A DNA stretch of 64,000 bases from Anseranas semipalmata. Lineage: Eukaryota; Chordata; Aves; Anseriformes; Anseranatidae. The position numbers and the translations under genes are program-made. Location of the stretch: NCBI GenBank assembly GCA_013399115.1, contig VXAA01003932.1, forward strand, positions 63,833-127,832, in the 5' to 3' direction. Shown piece by piece: positions 23,606 to 35,129 of the stretch. Every line of letters begins with the position of its first letter. Within the stretch, counting starts at the first letter, position 1. The notes under the pieces were generated by a model that saw nothing but the letters and a program-made list of their open reading frames with translations, was not told the origin of the DNA and made no database searches.

Positions 23606-23800
23606 TCAAGCTTTCACGTGTAAAAGGTTAACCACATTCACACCTTGAACACCGTGCTTAAAAGCATCCAGACTAACAAGCTCCTTCGCAATCCCTCCCC
23701 GGGAGGTGGGACAGCTGAACTGGTCGGTCTGGTTACTATATACAGTAACACGCTTGCCGTTTTCTACTTTTCCATTAAAGATTAAGTCAACTAAGTTCTG
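23606..23800 (-). CDS. Possible exon-like open segment, product not recognised
   Basis: The minus strand is open for 64 codons to a TGA at 23606-23608 in AT-richer, low-CpG DNA, where stops are frequent. It begins just after a pyrimidine-leading AG (CCTAAACCCCAG, at 23801-23812) that could be a splice acceptor. The reading frame has mixed, protein-like composition (acidic, basic and hydrophobic residues alternate), unlike the proline/arginine-rich frames of the GC blocks. I see no poly(A) signal or partner exon. It may instead be a conserved non-coding element, and it carries a near-palindrome, GTTACT-ATATAC-AGTAAC, at 23732-23749. I treat coding status as doubtful. Confidence 0.15.
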   Translation of the reverse strand, partial: QNLVDLIFNGKVENGKRVTVYSNQTDQFSCPTSRGGIAKELVSLDAFKHGVQGVNVVNLLHVKA

Positions 23801-24999
23801 CTGGGGTTTAGGAAAAATACCGAAAGCCAGCAGCCCTAACCATCGCTCCCTTGTCAGCGGGAACCGGGCACTGCTCTCGCACGGGACTAACAGGCACGGG
23901 AATTCCCCACCAGACGAGCACCGAGCGGGACGCAGCAGCGGAGGCACGAGTGCGCAGAGCGCAGCTCTGCTTCCACGGGGCCCCCAGCAGCCCATCAATA
24001 CAAGAAATTTACGCTGACACGTGCTTTGGTTTTTAAGAGGTTTCCACCTATGTGGCTGTGGCGATTCCTTGGCAGCCGGGCACTGGTGCTAGCGGAGGAG
24101 CAGCCGCGAGGAGCGCAGGCTCCCGCGGGGCGCGCTCGGGTACAGCATTCCCGTCCATCCGCTACTTCTGGGGAGCTTCTGAAGTCTCGCCTGCAAAACC
24201 CCAGCATCTCCACAGAGGCTGGGGAGCCGTTTCTGGAGACGCACGGAGCAGCACCACGTGCAGAGGGTGTTTTTCCACAGCTAAGGACACGTTCCGGAGA
24301 CCAAAAGCTTCCGGCCATGCCCTCTCCGAACACTCGAGCTGATATTTTGTCTGTTTCCAAGCTCAACACACCTGCTAGAGGTTTCTGCTCAATGAAGCTT
24401 CCGAAGAAAAATGGTGGGGTTTACAGCTAACGCTACCAGCCATTAATTTACCACCCTGCTCCCCACCGCGAGGTCCTGGCTGCAGCTCTGAAGGCCGGCA
24501 CTGGCCTGACACGAGCGGCCCCGTGCAGGTTCCCTGCAGAACTTGACGATTGTGGCAAAAATACTGCGAGTGCTCGCTGAATCGACCACACACTACACCT
24601 TTTCCAGAGGAATGTCACTGCACCAACCAGTACCGACAGCACTGCTGCCTTCACACCGAATCTGACCCGTTTTGAGGACAGGACACGCGGTATCCGCGTT
24701 TCCAGACCGCCCTAGCTGGACACTGTCGGACTGCCCCACGCGCTGCAAAGAAACGGGGAAAAGAGGCAGCGAAAGCAGGACTTGGCCCCAAGGTTACAAA
24801 ACCTGTGTGCAGAGGGACACTGGCATTGTGGAAGCTGTCAAAAAGGCGCTGCCTGAATAGACCGGGGCGAACGCTGAGCACCGGCACAGGGTGCGGGGCC
24901 ACCCCAAGTGCTCCGGGGCAGCCGCGGCGAGCGGAGAAGTCCCGCGGCTCCTGCGGGGCTGAAGCTCGGAGCACTGAGGCACATTGCTGTGCACTGCAA
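23801..24999. other. Mixed non-coding stretch
   Basis: Moderately GC-rich with scattered AT-rich patches near 24000-24060 and 24330-24440. Open frames are short and overlapping. Nothing is recognised. Confidence 0.5.
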
Positions 25000-26035
25000 C
25001 AACTGACATTTGGAAAAGTTTAAATATCAAAATGTACTCCTCTGTAAAAACCGAAAATAATACATACGTAGCACATGACGTACCACTGGCATTTGTGCAG
25101 CCGGGATCAATCTCAAGTTAGAAGCACTCTCCCCAAATCCCTGGTTAATCTTAAAAGATGCATCTTGACTCAAATTTGGGAAGGACCCATTGCTTCAAGT
25201 TGCATTGATGCATCCAATGCTCAGATCTAAACTTTATCTTCTTCTTCAAACCATGCTTAAACACTTTTTAATTTTTCAAATACCATGTATATGCATTATC
25301 AGTTACATTTGTTTCATCTCCTGTACAACCATACCACGGGGCTTAATATCTGATACTTAAATGAATTAATAAATTAAGGTTCTTTGATCGGACTCGGAGT
25401 CAGACTCTAAAGCAACACAGCCTGCATGTTGCCCAGTTTTTCGCATAGACTTTAACCCTTACAATCCTTTCTTGTCCTAATGCCAGGTTAGCATACATAG
25501 CATAATAAATACTAGAAAGAAGAAAAAAGACCAGTGAAGTCAAACGTTGGCTTGTTGAGAGGAACGCACGCCATAAGAACAATCATTGTTTTATATACTT
25601 CGGGTTTTTCTTTACTGTGCTGCTGTATTACCCTCTTAATACGCATCTGCTAAGGAAAAAACATTTTGTTTCTAATTACCAAAGTCTTTCAAAAAGATGA
25701 TTTTTCAAGTTAAATATTTAATTCATTTGAAAAGAAATATTTCTAGAGGTGCCTCAAGTAAAAAAATTGTTTAACATGTGTTTTACAGCCTTTCCAAACT
25801 CTTTTTATGGTCCTGGAACCTGTCCACATTTGTGGAAAAAATGTAATGTTTCAGCTTCCATTTGTCTATTATTTCAGCGTGATGTTTTAAAGCCCTTTAG
25901 GAGGGGAGAACACATCCATATTTCAGGTCATTTCTTTCAATTAATAACTGAAAGAAACCTATATGTACACACATATGTGTACGTATATGTATTTTTTTCA
26001 AGGGGACCTGTTTTAATGGCCAGAAGCTAACTTTC
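25000..26035. promoter_or_regulatory. Long AT-rich, CpG-poor island, strong candidate for conserved non-coding DNA
   Basis: About 1 kb of CpG-poor, AT-rich sequence has sharp edges against GC-rich flanks. It holds two ATGCAT-centred palindromes (25155-25166 and 25202-25220), many POU/homeodomain-type words (ATGCAT, TTAAT, AATTAATAAATTA near 25367-25377), a hairpin at 25925-25960 and an alternating purine-pyrimidine stretch at 25960-25990. A 93-codon plus-strand frame (25749-26030) runs through it; this is long for such AT-rich DNA but has no start in good context and no known domain. The pattern fits a developmental enhancer or ultraconserved-type element. Conservation is inferred, not shown. 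Confidence 0.4.
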
Positions 26036-27230
26036 TTCATGCGCATCTCTTGGCCGAGACGCGTTCCCGCTTCTCTCCGCGCGGGGCAGAGGCCAGGCTG
26101 CTTCTGGCGACGGCGGCAGCACCGGCGCAGTGACGGGGACGGGGGCAGCCGCCTGGAGGTGACGGTGCCCGTGGCCGTGCCCCCATTTGAGACCCCTACC
26201 TGAGCGCGCGGCCACTTCCCGCTGCTTTTAAAAGAGCACAGCACAGCTGGCCTCCGTCCCCGCTGAGGTTATGCTAAGCAACTGGAAAAGACAAAAGTTT
26301 TTGGCCAGCTGGGCTGCCTCTGCCCCACTGCGAGCCCGAGGGACGCGGCAGCCGCGTGCCAGAAGCCGAGGGCTGGCAGCCCGGCTTCACGAAACGGAGC
26401 ACGGGGAGGGCAGCGCGGAGGGCAGGCAGGCACGAGCCCCGCGCCCCGTCCCACGGCTGCGGGGCACAGCAGGCTCAGCACCACCCTGTGCAGCCACCGG
26501 GAAGCAGAGCGGGGCCCGAACGCCACGGGAATGGAGCGCGTTCGGTGCCAACAGGCGGCTTCGGTCCCATGGCACGGGCTGTGCGGGAGAAGCGCGGCGC
26601 TGCCCAGCCGCGCTCCAGCCTGCCGCAACCACGCGCAGCTTTCTAGTGACGGTGCTCGAACCAAAGAGCATCCCGCAGCCAGCGGGGCACGAGAAAGAAG
26701 TGCATAATCTTCATTAACAGATAAGCTCTTAATAGCCGGCATCCGCTCCTCCAATTCCCGTTACAGCTTTATTTTCTCTATAGAAAGCCCCAGATGGTTT
26801 GGATGCTCTCCTATCACGGACACGAAAGCTGAGATTTGGAGCAAGGATTGACAGGGGGTTGGTTTCTTGTTTTTGTGTTTTTTTGTTTGTTTATTTAAGA
26901 GACAGACTTGTAAACAGGAGCTTCCCAGCGAAAGGAACATGGAGAACTGGAGACAGCCAGCAAGCGCCTGTAATTAGCGCACCCTGAAGGACGCGCATGG
27001 CTCCGGGGAGAGGCCGAAGGGCGGCCGCTCAGGGCAGGCGACGCGCACCGTCTCCCACCACGTTCCAGGTGTTTTCAGCCCGGTTTCCTGAGGGAGCGAG
27101 GCTCGGCGAGGCACAGCAGCGTGCCGCCGCCACTCCGACACCGTGCCGACACACAGCCGGCCGCGCCGGATCCACCGCCGCCTGGAAGCTCGCTGCGCCC
27201 AGCAGCCGGCAGGCCGAGCCCGACGCGCGT
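26036..27230. other. GC-rich non-coding stretch
   Basis: CpG-dense at 26040-26170, 26310-26640 and 26990-27235, with an AT-rich break at 26760-26900. The blocks are CpG-island-like but short. Frames overlap on both strands, and no gene is recognised. Confidence 0.5.
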
Positions 27231-28005
27231 AAGTCAGTTCTGTTTTATTTTTAGTAACTACACGACGCTTCCTTGGGGAACTGTAAAAACTGAAGTGCTC
27301 TCTACGCGAGACCCTGAAAGCAAGGAATCACAGCACATCGCAAAGATCTTGAATAACTTGTCACTGTGCGCTGTAAGAGTGGATGGGAGAAAGCGAGGAA
27401 AAAATCAAGGAAAATAAAAAGCAACAAAGAAATGGGCCAGCAGGGTCCCTGAGCCAGAACCTCCCCGCTGCGTGCACTCAAAGGGTTACCCTCACCGGAG
27501 CGCAGCCGGGTTATTTGAGATGAAACATTCCGTAACGTGGTCATGCTCAGAAGCAGCGAAACACTATTTAAAAACAACAACACAGACTGGGAGGAAAACG
27601 TAAGCTGAGGCAGGAGGCTGCCCTTGGGAAGGCAGGGGGACGGGGGACAGGGGACAAGGGCACCCGCCACCCTGCAAGCTCTTCCGCACTAATTTCAGCT
27701 AATTATAGATGAGCAGAGAACAGTAGTAAAAACTGTTCTAGGCACTGCCATACCTGAAAACACAGAGTCCTTCTGAAAAAGGCTTTATCTGTAAATTCAC
27801 AACGTACGATGAAGACTGCCCCAATTGAATAAGCAGATGTGCATTCAGTTACCACCAGGAAGGAAACGTGCTGCGATACCCCACGTGTGTGTCAAGTCCC
27901 AAACTTCAGCTCTTCACTCCAGAAATTACTTCCGAGCAAGCATTGCAACGAGGGAAAAAGAGGGAAAAGAGCACAAAACCCAAGCCCGCCGCCCGCAAGG
28001 AGCAC
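27231..28005. other. Mixed non-coding stretch with a G-quadruplex motif
   Basis: AT-richer DNA with an A excess on the plus strand. At 27635-27660 four G runs of 3 to 5 bases with loops of 2-4 bases (plus GGG at 27626-27628) meet the quadruplex rule. No gene is seen. Confidence 0.5.
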
Positions 28006-28235
28006 ATTTACGCAGCACCTCTCTGCCACGTCCGCGAGCACCAGCTCTCCCCTCCTCGCGACGCTCCAGCGGGCTCAGCACCGCTCCCGGGGTGCTCGGG
28101 CGGATCCGTCGGGCGCCGAAGCCGCCAGCGGCGCGCTGCCCGCTCCCGCACGTCCTCCAGCCGTCGTGGTTACCAGTGCGCGTTAACGCAGCCCCGTGCG
28201 CGCCTCCCGAGCACTGCTGCGGCCTGCGTAGGACC
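28006..28235. promoter_or_regulatory. Short CpG-island-like block
   Basis: CpG-dense, with an AT-rich island directly downstream (28250-28520), repeating the paired pattern seen elsewhere. No transcript is assigned. Confidence 0.35.
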
Positions 28236-30699
28236 CCTGCCTCTTGACCGAAGTGGAATATGAAGGGGACTTCCACTGTGACCTACATGTCTCCTGTAGC
28301 TGCAACTGTGCTCCCAGGACACCAAATCAGAACCAAAATTAAGTGGACAAAACCACAAAGAACAGAAGCCATCTAATATAGAGAAGCTTGGAATATAGTT
28401 AGTACTGATACAGTGTTTCTTAAGAAAAAAATAACAACTCCGGAATCTTCCATGGGAAGGAAATGCCATATTAATTAGTTCAATGAAAAGATGAAAAACT
28501 AATTGTCTCCAGCTTGGGAGGGGAAAGGGGACAGCATCTGAACGCAGCTCCAGCGATTATGCCTGGTTAGGAACCGAGAGCAACCCGGCCTTTGCAAAAG
28601 GAAATTCAGCCAACCAGCACCGGAGCCTGTCGGGGTGTCTGCCTCCAAGCGAGACCCAGCCTCCGTTCACCCACGCCACAGGAACCCCAGGGTGCTGCTC
28701 TCCTCCAGCCCGGCTGCCGGGGGAGAGCCCTCGGCACACTCCCCGAAAGGCAGCTCCGGCACTTTCCTGGTGCGGTGGGTTGGTTTTTTCCCCCAGGGCT
28801 TTTAGCAGCCCTGAAAAATACTTGGAAAGAGAACCCAAAATATAAGGCAGGGCACGTATCCTGTTTTTGCAAAGCTATACGGTTTCTAAGCATTATAAAA
28901 ACGGTTTGCCAGTGAGTGAGCCAAATGCACTGGAAAGATGCGGGCAGCGCCGGCGGCAGAAGGAAGGTGTTTTCAGCAGGCTCAGGCCCATCAGAATTGC
29001 GAAGGTTTCAGAGCATGCTGCTCCTCTTCACCCAACAGAAGGAAACCGAGTTCAGCAACTTATTTAGGGTTTCATTTGCTAATTTGCAAAAACAAGGAGA
29101 AGTCTTCCTCTGCTCTCCAGCATCTCGCTCGGAAAGCTCCTGCCAACCCGGCGGTGCTGCTGCCAGCGGCTCAACCCGGCACGACCCAAAGTTCTCCCTC
29201 CTGTGCCATCAAGCTACCGCGGGCTTCTGCTACGGACAGACAGACAGCTGCGAAGGGTTTTGGTACAAGCCTGACATCACATTTTCTGTAAAAGCAAACC
29301 CAGTAAAAATGCAAGATACACCAAGCGATAAGCCAAGCTTAAACCAGCCGAGGTCCAGCTAACGAGAAAGTTACCCCGTGATTCAAGTCTGAAAGAATTT
29401 GCACATGCACTACAAAACCCAAAGCCGATTAAACGCTTAAGAAGCAAGGTAGCCTGTTCTCCTCCTTCCCCTCAACACAACTAAAAATGCTACTTTAAAA
29501 TGACTGTTCTCAGTTTTAGCACTGGTGATAGCTAGGTCAGAAGCCAGCCTTGGAAAGTTTTACTCAGCAGCAGCTTTAGAAACCATAAATTATCTTTATA
29601 CTAAGTTTACACTCCCCTCCTCTACAGAGCACGACTGCCAGCTCCGTTTCTCAAGACTTCTCTCTAAACAGCACCGAAATTTCCCCAAATCAAGGCCGAA
29701 GCCTCACCTCGGCGAGGCAGGGCTGCACAGGCTTAACGTCAGGATTTCTTTTGTAAAGATGAGCGGGGCTGCAGGCCCCAGCTCGGGACCGGGGCTGGCA
29801 CTGCAGAAGCACGGCCACGGGGAGCGCGAGCACCTCCAGCGCCGCTGTGAGCCGTGCCTCTGCTGTGATGGAGAAATCGAGCAGAAATCGAGCAGAAACC
29901 GACACAGGGTCACGTCCTGCTTGTAGGCCGAGCTTGGCGAGTTTAAAACAAACATGACTGCTTTTGAAAACTTTTGAACCATTTCTACAAGCCTAAAACA
30001 ACGAAAAAAGAGGTAATCAGAAGTGTTTTATTAGCTGAAGGGTTTCTCTCCCCCTCCCTTGGGTCCATCCCAGAGACTGGGCAGGGAACTTCAGTTCCTA
30101 AGAACCCCAGTCACAAACCCCAGCACAGGCCGGCAGCCTCGCTCAGCGCGGCCGCGACACACGGCCCTGCGGCTTCGCGCCCTCGCGCTCACAAGCGGAG
30201 AGATGCGCCGGTCAGGAGGGTGAGCAACAGCACAAACGCTGCCATTTAAACGATTAACGTTCGGAGTTCTTCCCTTTGCTCCAAGTCTTCGTCGACTCAC
30301 GCAGAAGGAAGCGGGGCGCTACTTTGAGACAACCTCACCGGCACAGGGACAGCAACCTCACGTGTCCGTCGGGACAACCCCACCAGGCCCAGGCAGCTCA
30401 GCAGGGTTACCATGGGCTTGCGAGCACGGCCGCGCCTGGGGACAGCAGCAGCGAAGAGAGACATTTATCCAGTAGCTGTCATCTTCGGCTGAAGCGAGAA
30501 CGCCTGCCACTTGGCTCTCAAAGCGAGCTGCTCGTGTCAGGGAAACCCTGCCTTTGGAACCGAATTTCCCAGCTTCCCCAGGGGAATGGGGAACCGACGC
30601 ACGGTAAAGCAGAATCTGCCGGGGGGGTGAGCTGAGAAACCCCTGCCGGGAACCAGCGCGAGCGCCAAACTGCGGCACGAGAGATTAGTACCTGCAGAG
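28236..30699. other. Mixed non-coding stretch
   Basis: AT-rich patches occur at 28250-28520, 28790-28920, 29260-29640 and 29930-30040. A triplicated 11-base word related to GCAGAAATCGA lies at 29870-29902. Frames of 100-150 codons occur on both strands without recognisable domains. The plus strand shows an A excess over T in most AT-rich patches. Nothing here can be called a gene. Confidence 0.5.
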
Positions 30700-31480
30700 G
30701 CATTACCGCCACAAAACCTCTGAAGAAAGAATCTTCTTCGAGAATTTCCCTCCTTTAGAGTTAACTGCAGCTATCTGCCACACGCGTGTGGAGAAGATAC
30801 GACTGCGCTAACCGCGGCTAGACTTTTGCCCCGGTATTTTTAATACACGTTCCAGCAAAGGGCCACAGACCTTTCCTATGCCAGGTATCACTGCTAGGCA
30901 AAAATTTAAAGACAAGCCTAGAGATAATTTTATGGGTCATTTTCACAAGCAATCATTAAATGCAAGAAAGCTAATTTCCACAATGTTCCAGAAGTTTCTC
31001 TAACTGCTCTTCCCTGTATGTTGATAACGCCTTCGGTGCAGTAGAGGCCCCGCTCAATTTGCAAGCGCCAACAAATCCCCTTCAGGCAGGGATTTCAACA
31101 AACACTAACTTTATTATCAAAGGAAAATGCTTAAAAAAAAGTTAGAACATTCTTTTTGCCCGTTGTGAGAAAATTCACAAGCCTTTGGCCACATACCGCA
31201 TTTCCATTTTCTTGCATGCTCTTTCATATCTGGCTTTGGCTCTGCCCCCGAGAGGGCTTTGACTCGGGATCTGTCCACACATTCCAGCAACAAATGACAC
31301 TAACTGGAGTCATTCTTTAAAATATCTGTCAAATATAATTCTTCCACTGTTTTGATTCTCACTGACTTGCCCCACAGTGCTGGGATGAAGTCATAAATTA
31401 TATGCCCTGCCACTCAATTTTCTCTGATTGTTTGGTAGAACCTCTCCACTAATAACCAGCGATCATCAGCCACCTCGTGG
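30700..31480. promoter_or_regulatory. Long candidate conserved non-coding element
   Basis: Nearly 800 bases of AT-rich, CpG-poor DNA with no long open frame. It contains NF-I-like TTGGC half sites (near 31183 and 31232), TTTATTATCAAAGG, CATAAATTATATG, TCTGATTG and several SOX-like ACAAT or CTTTG words. Sharp compositional borders and word diversity without simple repeats resemble deeply conserved enhancers. This call rests on composition alone. Confidence 0.35.
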
Positions 31481-32659
31481 CTTAAGTGGTTTCCAATCAT
31501 GAAAGATTTATCCGCTGTGACTTCCAGTCAATCACGGAGACACCGAAGTGGCTATCAGGCACTCTCATCTCGAGACCACAGGATGAGCAGACAGACTCCA
31601 GAGACGAGGGAAAGCAGATCAGAGTGCTGACTCCAGACACCCAAAATCAGAGAAAAGCTGCAACAGCTGCATATAAAAACCACATTCATCTTTGTAAGGA
31701 AGTCAAAAGCCCAGGGCCAGAGCACAAATTCAGCTCTAAAGAAACCTTCCTGGGTCACAGCACATGCAGAGAGCCCAAGAGAGCACTCCGACTACCAGAT
31801 ACATCCGAGGAAGAGCCGTTTGCTGGGACGATGTGCAGAGAAGCCCTTTCCCTACCTAAGGCACCTTCCACAGAGCCAACGTGGTGGCCGACAGCAGCCT
31901 TCAAACACGCTGTGGAGAACAACCCCGAACGCCCGATGTCAGCTTCCACCCAAGCCAACAGGGCGCCGAGCCGAACGGGAAGAGCAGCGGAGCTGCCTCC
32001 CGTGGACCCGACCTCCGCAGGAACGCGCTCCTCCCGAGGCCCGGGCCGCCCGCAGCGCTGGGAAGACAGGCTCCGAAGGGAGGCTCGGCACTGCGTGAAA
32101 AGTGAGGTTTAGAGAAAGAAGAGAGGCAATAGGTGCTGACCACAAGGGTACCCAGACCCGAGCTGCAGATAAAGCCACGAGCACGAGTTAAAAACCAGCT
32201 GTGCTCTTGTTGGGCTCCTTCCTCCCCAGCCACAGCTGATGGTTCCTGCAGTGAGGTACAGAAGCCTACGTGCCTGAAATGTTGCACCCACGGCCACCCG
32301 ATGGGCTGAAGCCACCTGGGAGCACCCGAGGATGATGGGTGCAGGGAAAGGCATCGATCAGCACAGCAAACTGGGGCATAGGAAAGGCTACTGCAAGAAG
32401 AGCTGATGTCTTCACCGTGCTCTTGCTCACGTATATCGAGCAGTTTAAAGTCCACTAAAACTCATCAGCTAACATATAACAGGCATAAAAGGTGACTAGG
32501 ATGGCACAGGTCAGGGACACCAGGCTCCTACTGCACTCAGCGAGCCCCAGGAGACGCCAGCGCCAGCCGGGCGAGTGCCCCGCGCACTTGCAGAGCAGGC
32601 TCCTTCACATGTCTATGGAAAAGCAGCGTATAAGAGCGCAAGCACGCCTGGATCGCGGA
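31481..32659. other. Non-coding stretch with an unassigned 208-codon frame
   Basis: The plus-strand frame 31486-32112 has a mixed, hydrophilic composition and moderate GC. Its downstream half enters CpG-rich DNA where stops are rare, and overlapping minus-strand frames exist. No domain is recognised and no splice borders are clear, so I do not call a gene. Confidence 0.45.
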
Positions 32660-33350
32660 GCACAGCTACGGGGAATTAGTTGCTCCAGAACGAAAACTAG
32701 AAGAGTAAGCACAATTTATTTTGCCACATTCTTAAAATGAAATAAGAAAAACATTTAAACACTACAGCTTATTTAGATAATACACACTGGAAGACATCTT
32801 TTACTGCTGGCAGCTTGAAAGAAAAGAACATAATTACAATTCCAAGCATGAAATGAGCTCTCTTCCACACATGCCTGAACCAAGTCTAACTGTTCCACCA
32901 GCTGTAGTGAATCAAAGCAGGCAGAATTAAACAGAAAGGACCTAGAAGCAGCAGCTCTTGATGCCTTTAACCCAGTAATTGCATGGCACCTGGATCCGGA
33001 AGGACTGCGGAGGATTTAGCAGTTTCAGATGTGCAGCTGATGTGGGGCACGGAGCATTTGATCTCCCTGGAATGCCGGACCCCAAACAATGCATCTGTGT
33101 GCTGGCCCACCACACGGCCGGGTGTGGGCCCGCGGGATATATAAAAGCTAACATTATACTGCAATGGAAAAGAAGAAAGCCACAGCATGAGCTTGACTGT
33201 TGTTTAACGAAGAGAAAAACAATAGCAGCTTTGGTCTCAAGCATCTGCCAGAATGACCACTGGCCACTTCCAGACACATTCCTCGTTCGAGTACTTCAAT
33301 GCTACGCTGCTTCATCAGCTGTCTGAAGTCACGACGGTGTAAAGGGGGCT
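32660..33350. promoter_or_regulatory. Candidate regulatory element with a TATA box
   Basis: AT-rich DNA at 32690-32960 leads into a moderately GC segment. A strong TATA-box word, TATATAAAAG, lies at 33138-33147 on the plus strand, preceded by a GC-rich stretch (33100-33136). A start would fall near 33168-33178. Overlapping frames of about 110 codons run on both strands here (32942-33277 minus, 32979-33326 plus). One of them would be interrupted by a start at this site, so they do not support each other. It could be a small TATA-type promoter or an enhancer containing the word by chance. Confidence 0.25.
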
Positions 33351-34739
33351 ACTAAACCGAAACCCAGGGCGACATCTGCATCCCTGACCTGTCCGAGGGA
33401 TTGTCGGAACGGTTCTAACCCGGAGCTACTGGCGCTGCGTCCTTACAGTGAAAGCAAGCCCCGACTTCTCCCCTTTTGGAAGGGCACGCACCCACTCGCC
33501 TCGCGCTCCCCAGCACCTTCACGTCTGCTTTCTTCCAAGGGCACAAGCCCCCCCGGCGCAGGGCTGAAGCAGCAGCCCCCACAAAGCCGCTTCTCCTGCG
33601 GACCCGGCCATGTCCCCAGCCCTGTCACTGCCGGGAGCAGCCACAGGCACCGCGCATGCTGACACCGCTGTCCCCTGGTCACCGCACGGCAAAACAAAGC
33701 TGGTGTCTGCCCGAGGAATAAAAACCAACTGCACGGAAGTTAGCATGGCTAGACCAGGAGCTTGGTCCTGCAGTTGTGCAGAGATTCCCACAAGAACTTA
33801 ATTCTTTTTAGAGGAGCAGCTGAGAGCCGCTGCCCGTACTGCTGTCAGGGAATGCCCAACAGACGTGGACGTGACCGTCCCTGCCCGGGCGCCTGTCCCT
33901 CACCCTGAGCAAGCCCCGGGGCGTGCAGAGGACAGGCACAGCTCAGAGGAGCTCAGGGAGGACGGGGACATCACAGCCCCAAAGGATGTCCCCGGCAGCA
34001 GCTGAGGACTCGGCTCTGCCACTGCTGCAGCCCCGAGAGGGAGCTGGGGCCGAGCACAGCCCTCGGGGTTCACAAACACGTTCTCATCTCCAGCACAGCC
34101 AGGGCAGCGATCTTCCCGGCACAAAAGCTGGAGTGCCGCTGTTAGAAAAGCCTTCTTAACTCGCCCAGGAAAAAGATCAAAGACAACTCTGGCAGCACGC
34201 AGCGGACGTTCTCCTTTTCAGTTTGTATATGCACACATTGATTTCCATAAACACGCTCGTTTCAGAAACAAAAGCAGGAGTACAGCACAGCCACGCAGAG
34301 CAGAACGGTGCCACCGAGCACCCGGTGTTGCTGCGCGTTATTTGCGCCCTGGCGGCACTTTGCAGGCTGGCACCGGCGGGCTGCGACCGCGCGGGGCTCA
34401 CGACCGCAGCCAGACGTCCCACCCCGAGAGGGGCCCGGCCCGCGCCAGCCGCGGGCTCCAGGGGCGATGCCGCGATGCGACGAGCCGGCTGCCCGCGTTC
34501 CTGCACGGGAAACGGACCGAGCCAGAGGCGTGCGGCAGCGCCCAGCACCACAGGCACAGCAGTCGGGGCGCAGACGTACCACGCCGATAAGGCTTCTGAA
34601 TTGTGGTCCGCAGCGCGGCCCAGCCCCGCGGCAACCCGGGCTGACCCAGGGCACGGGCAGCTGCGGGTAGGCGCGCTCCTCTGCTCCGCGCTCGGGCAAA
34701 AAGAAAAGCAGCTGGTGTTAGACAGACGGTTTAGGTTCA
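33351..34739. other. GC-rich non-coding stretch with a CpG-island-like part
   Basis: CpG density is highest at 34300-34690. The interval otherwise has overlapping frames on both strands and no recognisable product. It directly borders the long AT-rich block that starts at 34740. Confidence 0.5.
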
Positions 34740-35129
34740 TTTTCTTATCATTTGAGCTGAACTCAAATATAACATTTACACGTCGGTGATTTCAATTGCT
34801 GCAGTTTTAGCTATTGCATTGAACTTCATGTAAAAAGTTTAGACACAGGATTTACTACACTAAACTGAAAATAAGGAAAACAACAAAAATTAAGAACATT
34901 CTATATTAAACTTTAGTGGATGTTGACAGATAGAGCTATACATGCATACATATATATATGTCTATTGACTTATTCTGCTTTAAATCATCTCTGTACACAT
35001 GGATCTTTCCTTCCCCATTTTTCAACCCCGAAAGAATTACCATTTCTTTCCAGACAAGAACTCCTGCCAACATTCTGGAGGGCTGAAGTCCAAACCACAC
35101 ATAGTTCAACAACAGCAGAGTTTAACAAA
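34740..35129. other. AT-rich flank beyond the candidate poly(A) site
   Basis: AT-rich, with a short TATATATATAT run near 34949-34958. It contains the GT-rich downstream element on the minus strand and otherwise nothing recognisable. It might belong to a longer alternative 3' end. Confidence 0.4.

Noticed and set aside
23606..23800. Match of part of this frame to a retroelement polyprotein motif
   Set aside because: A short VYSNQT..SRG pattern reminded me of some retroelement proteins, but the likeness stops after about 17 residues, no other element parts are present, and such elements are not expected in birds.
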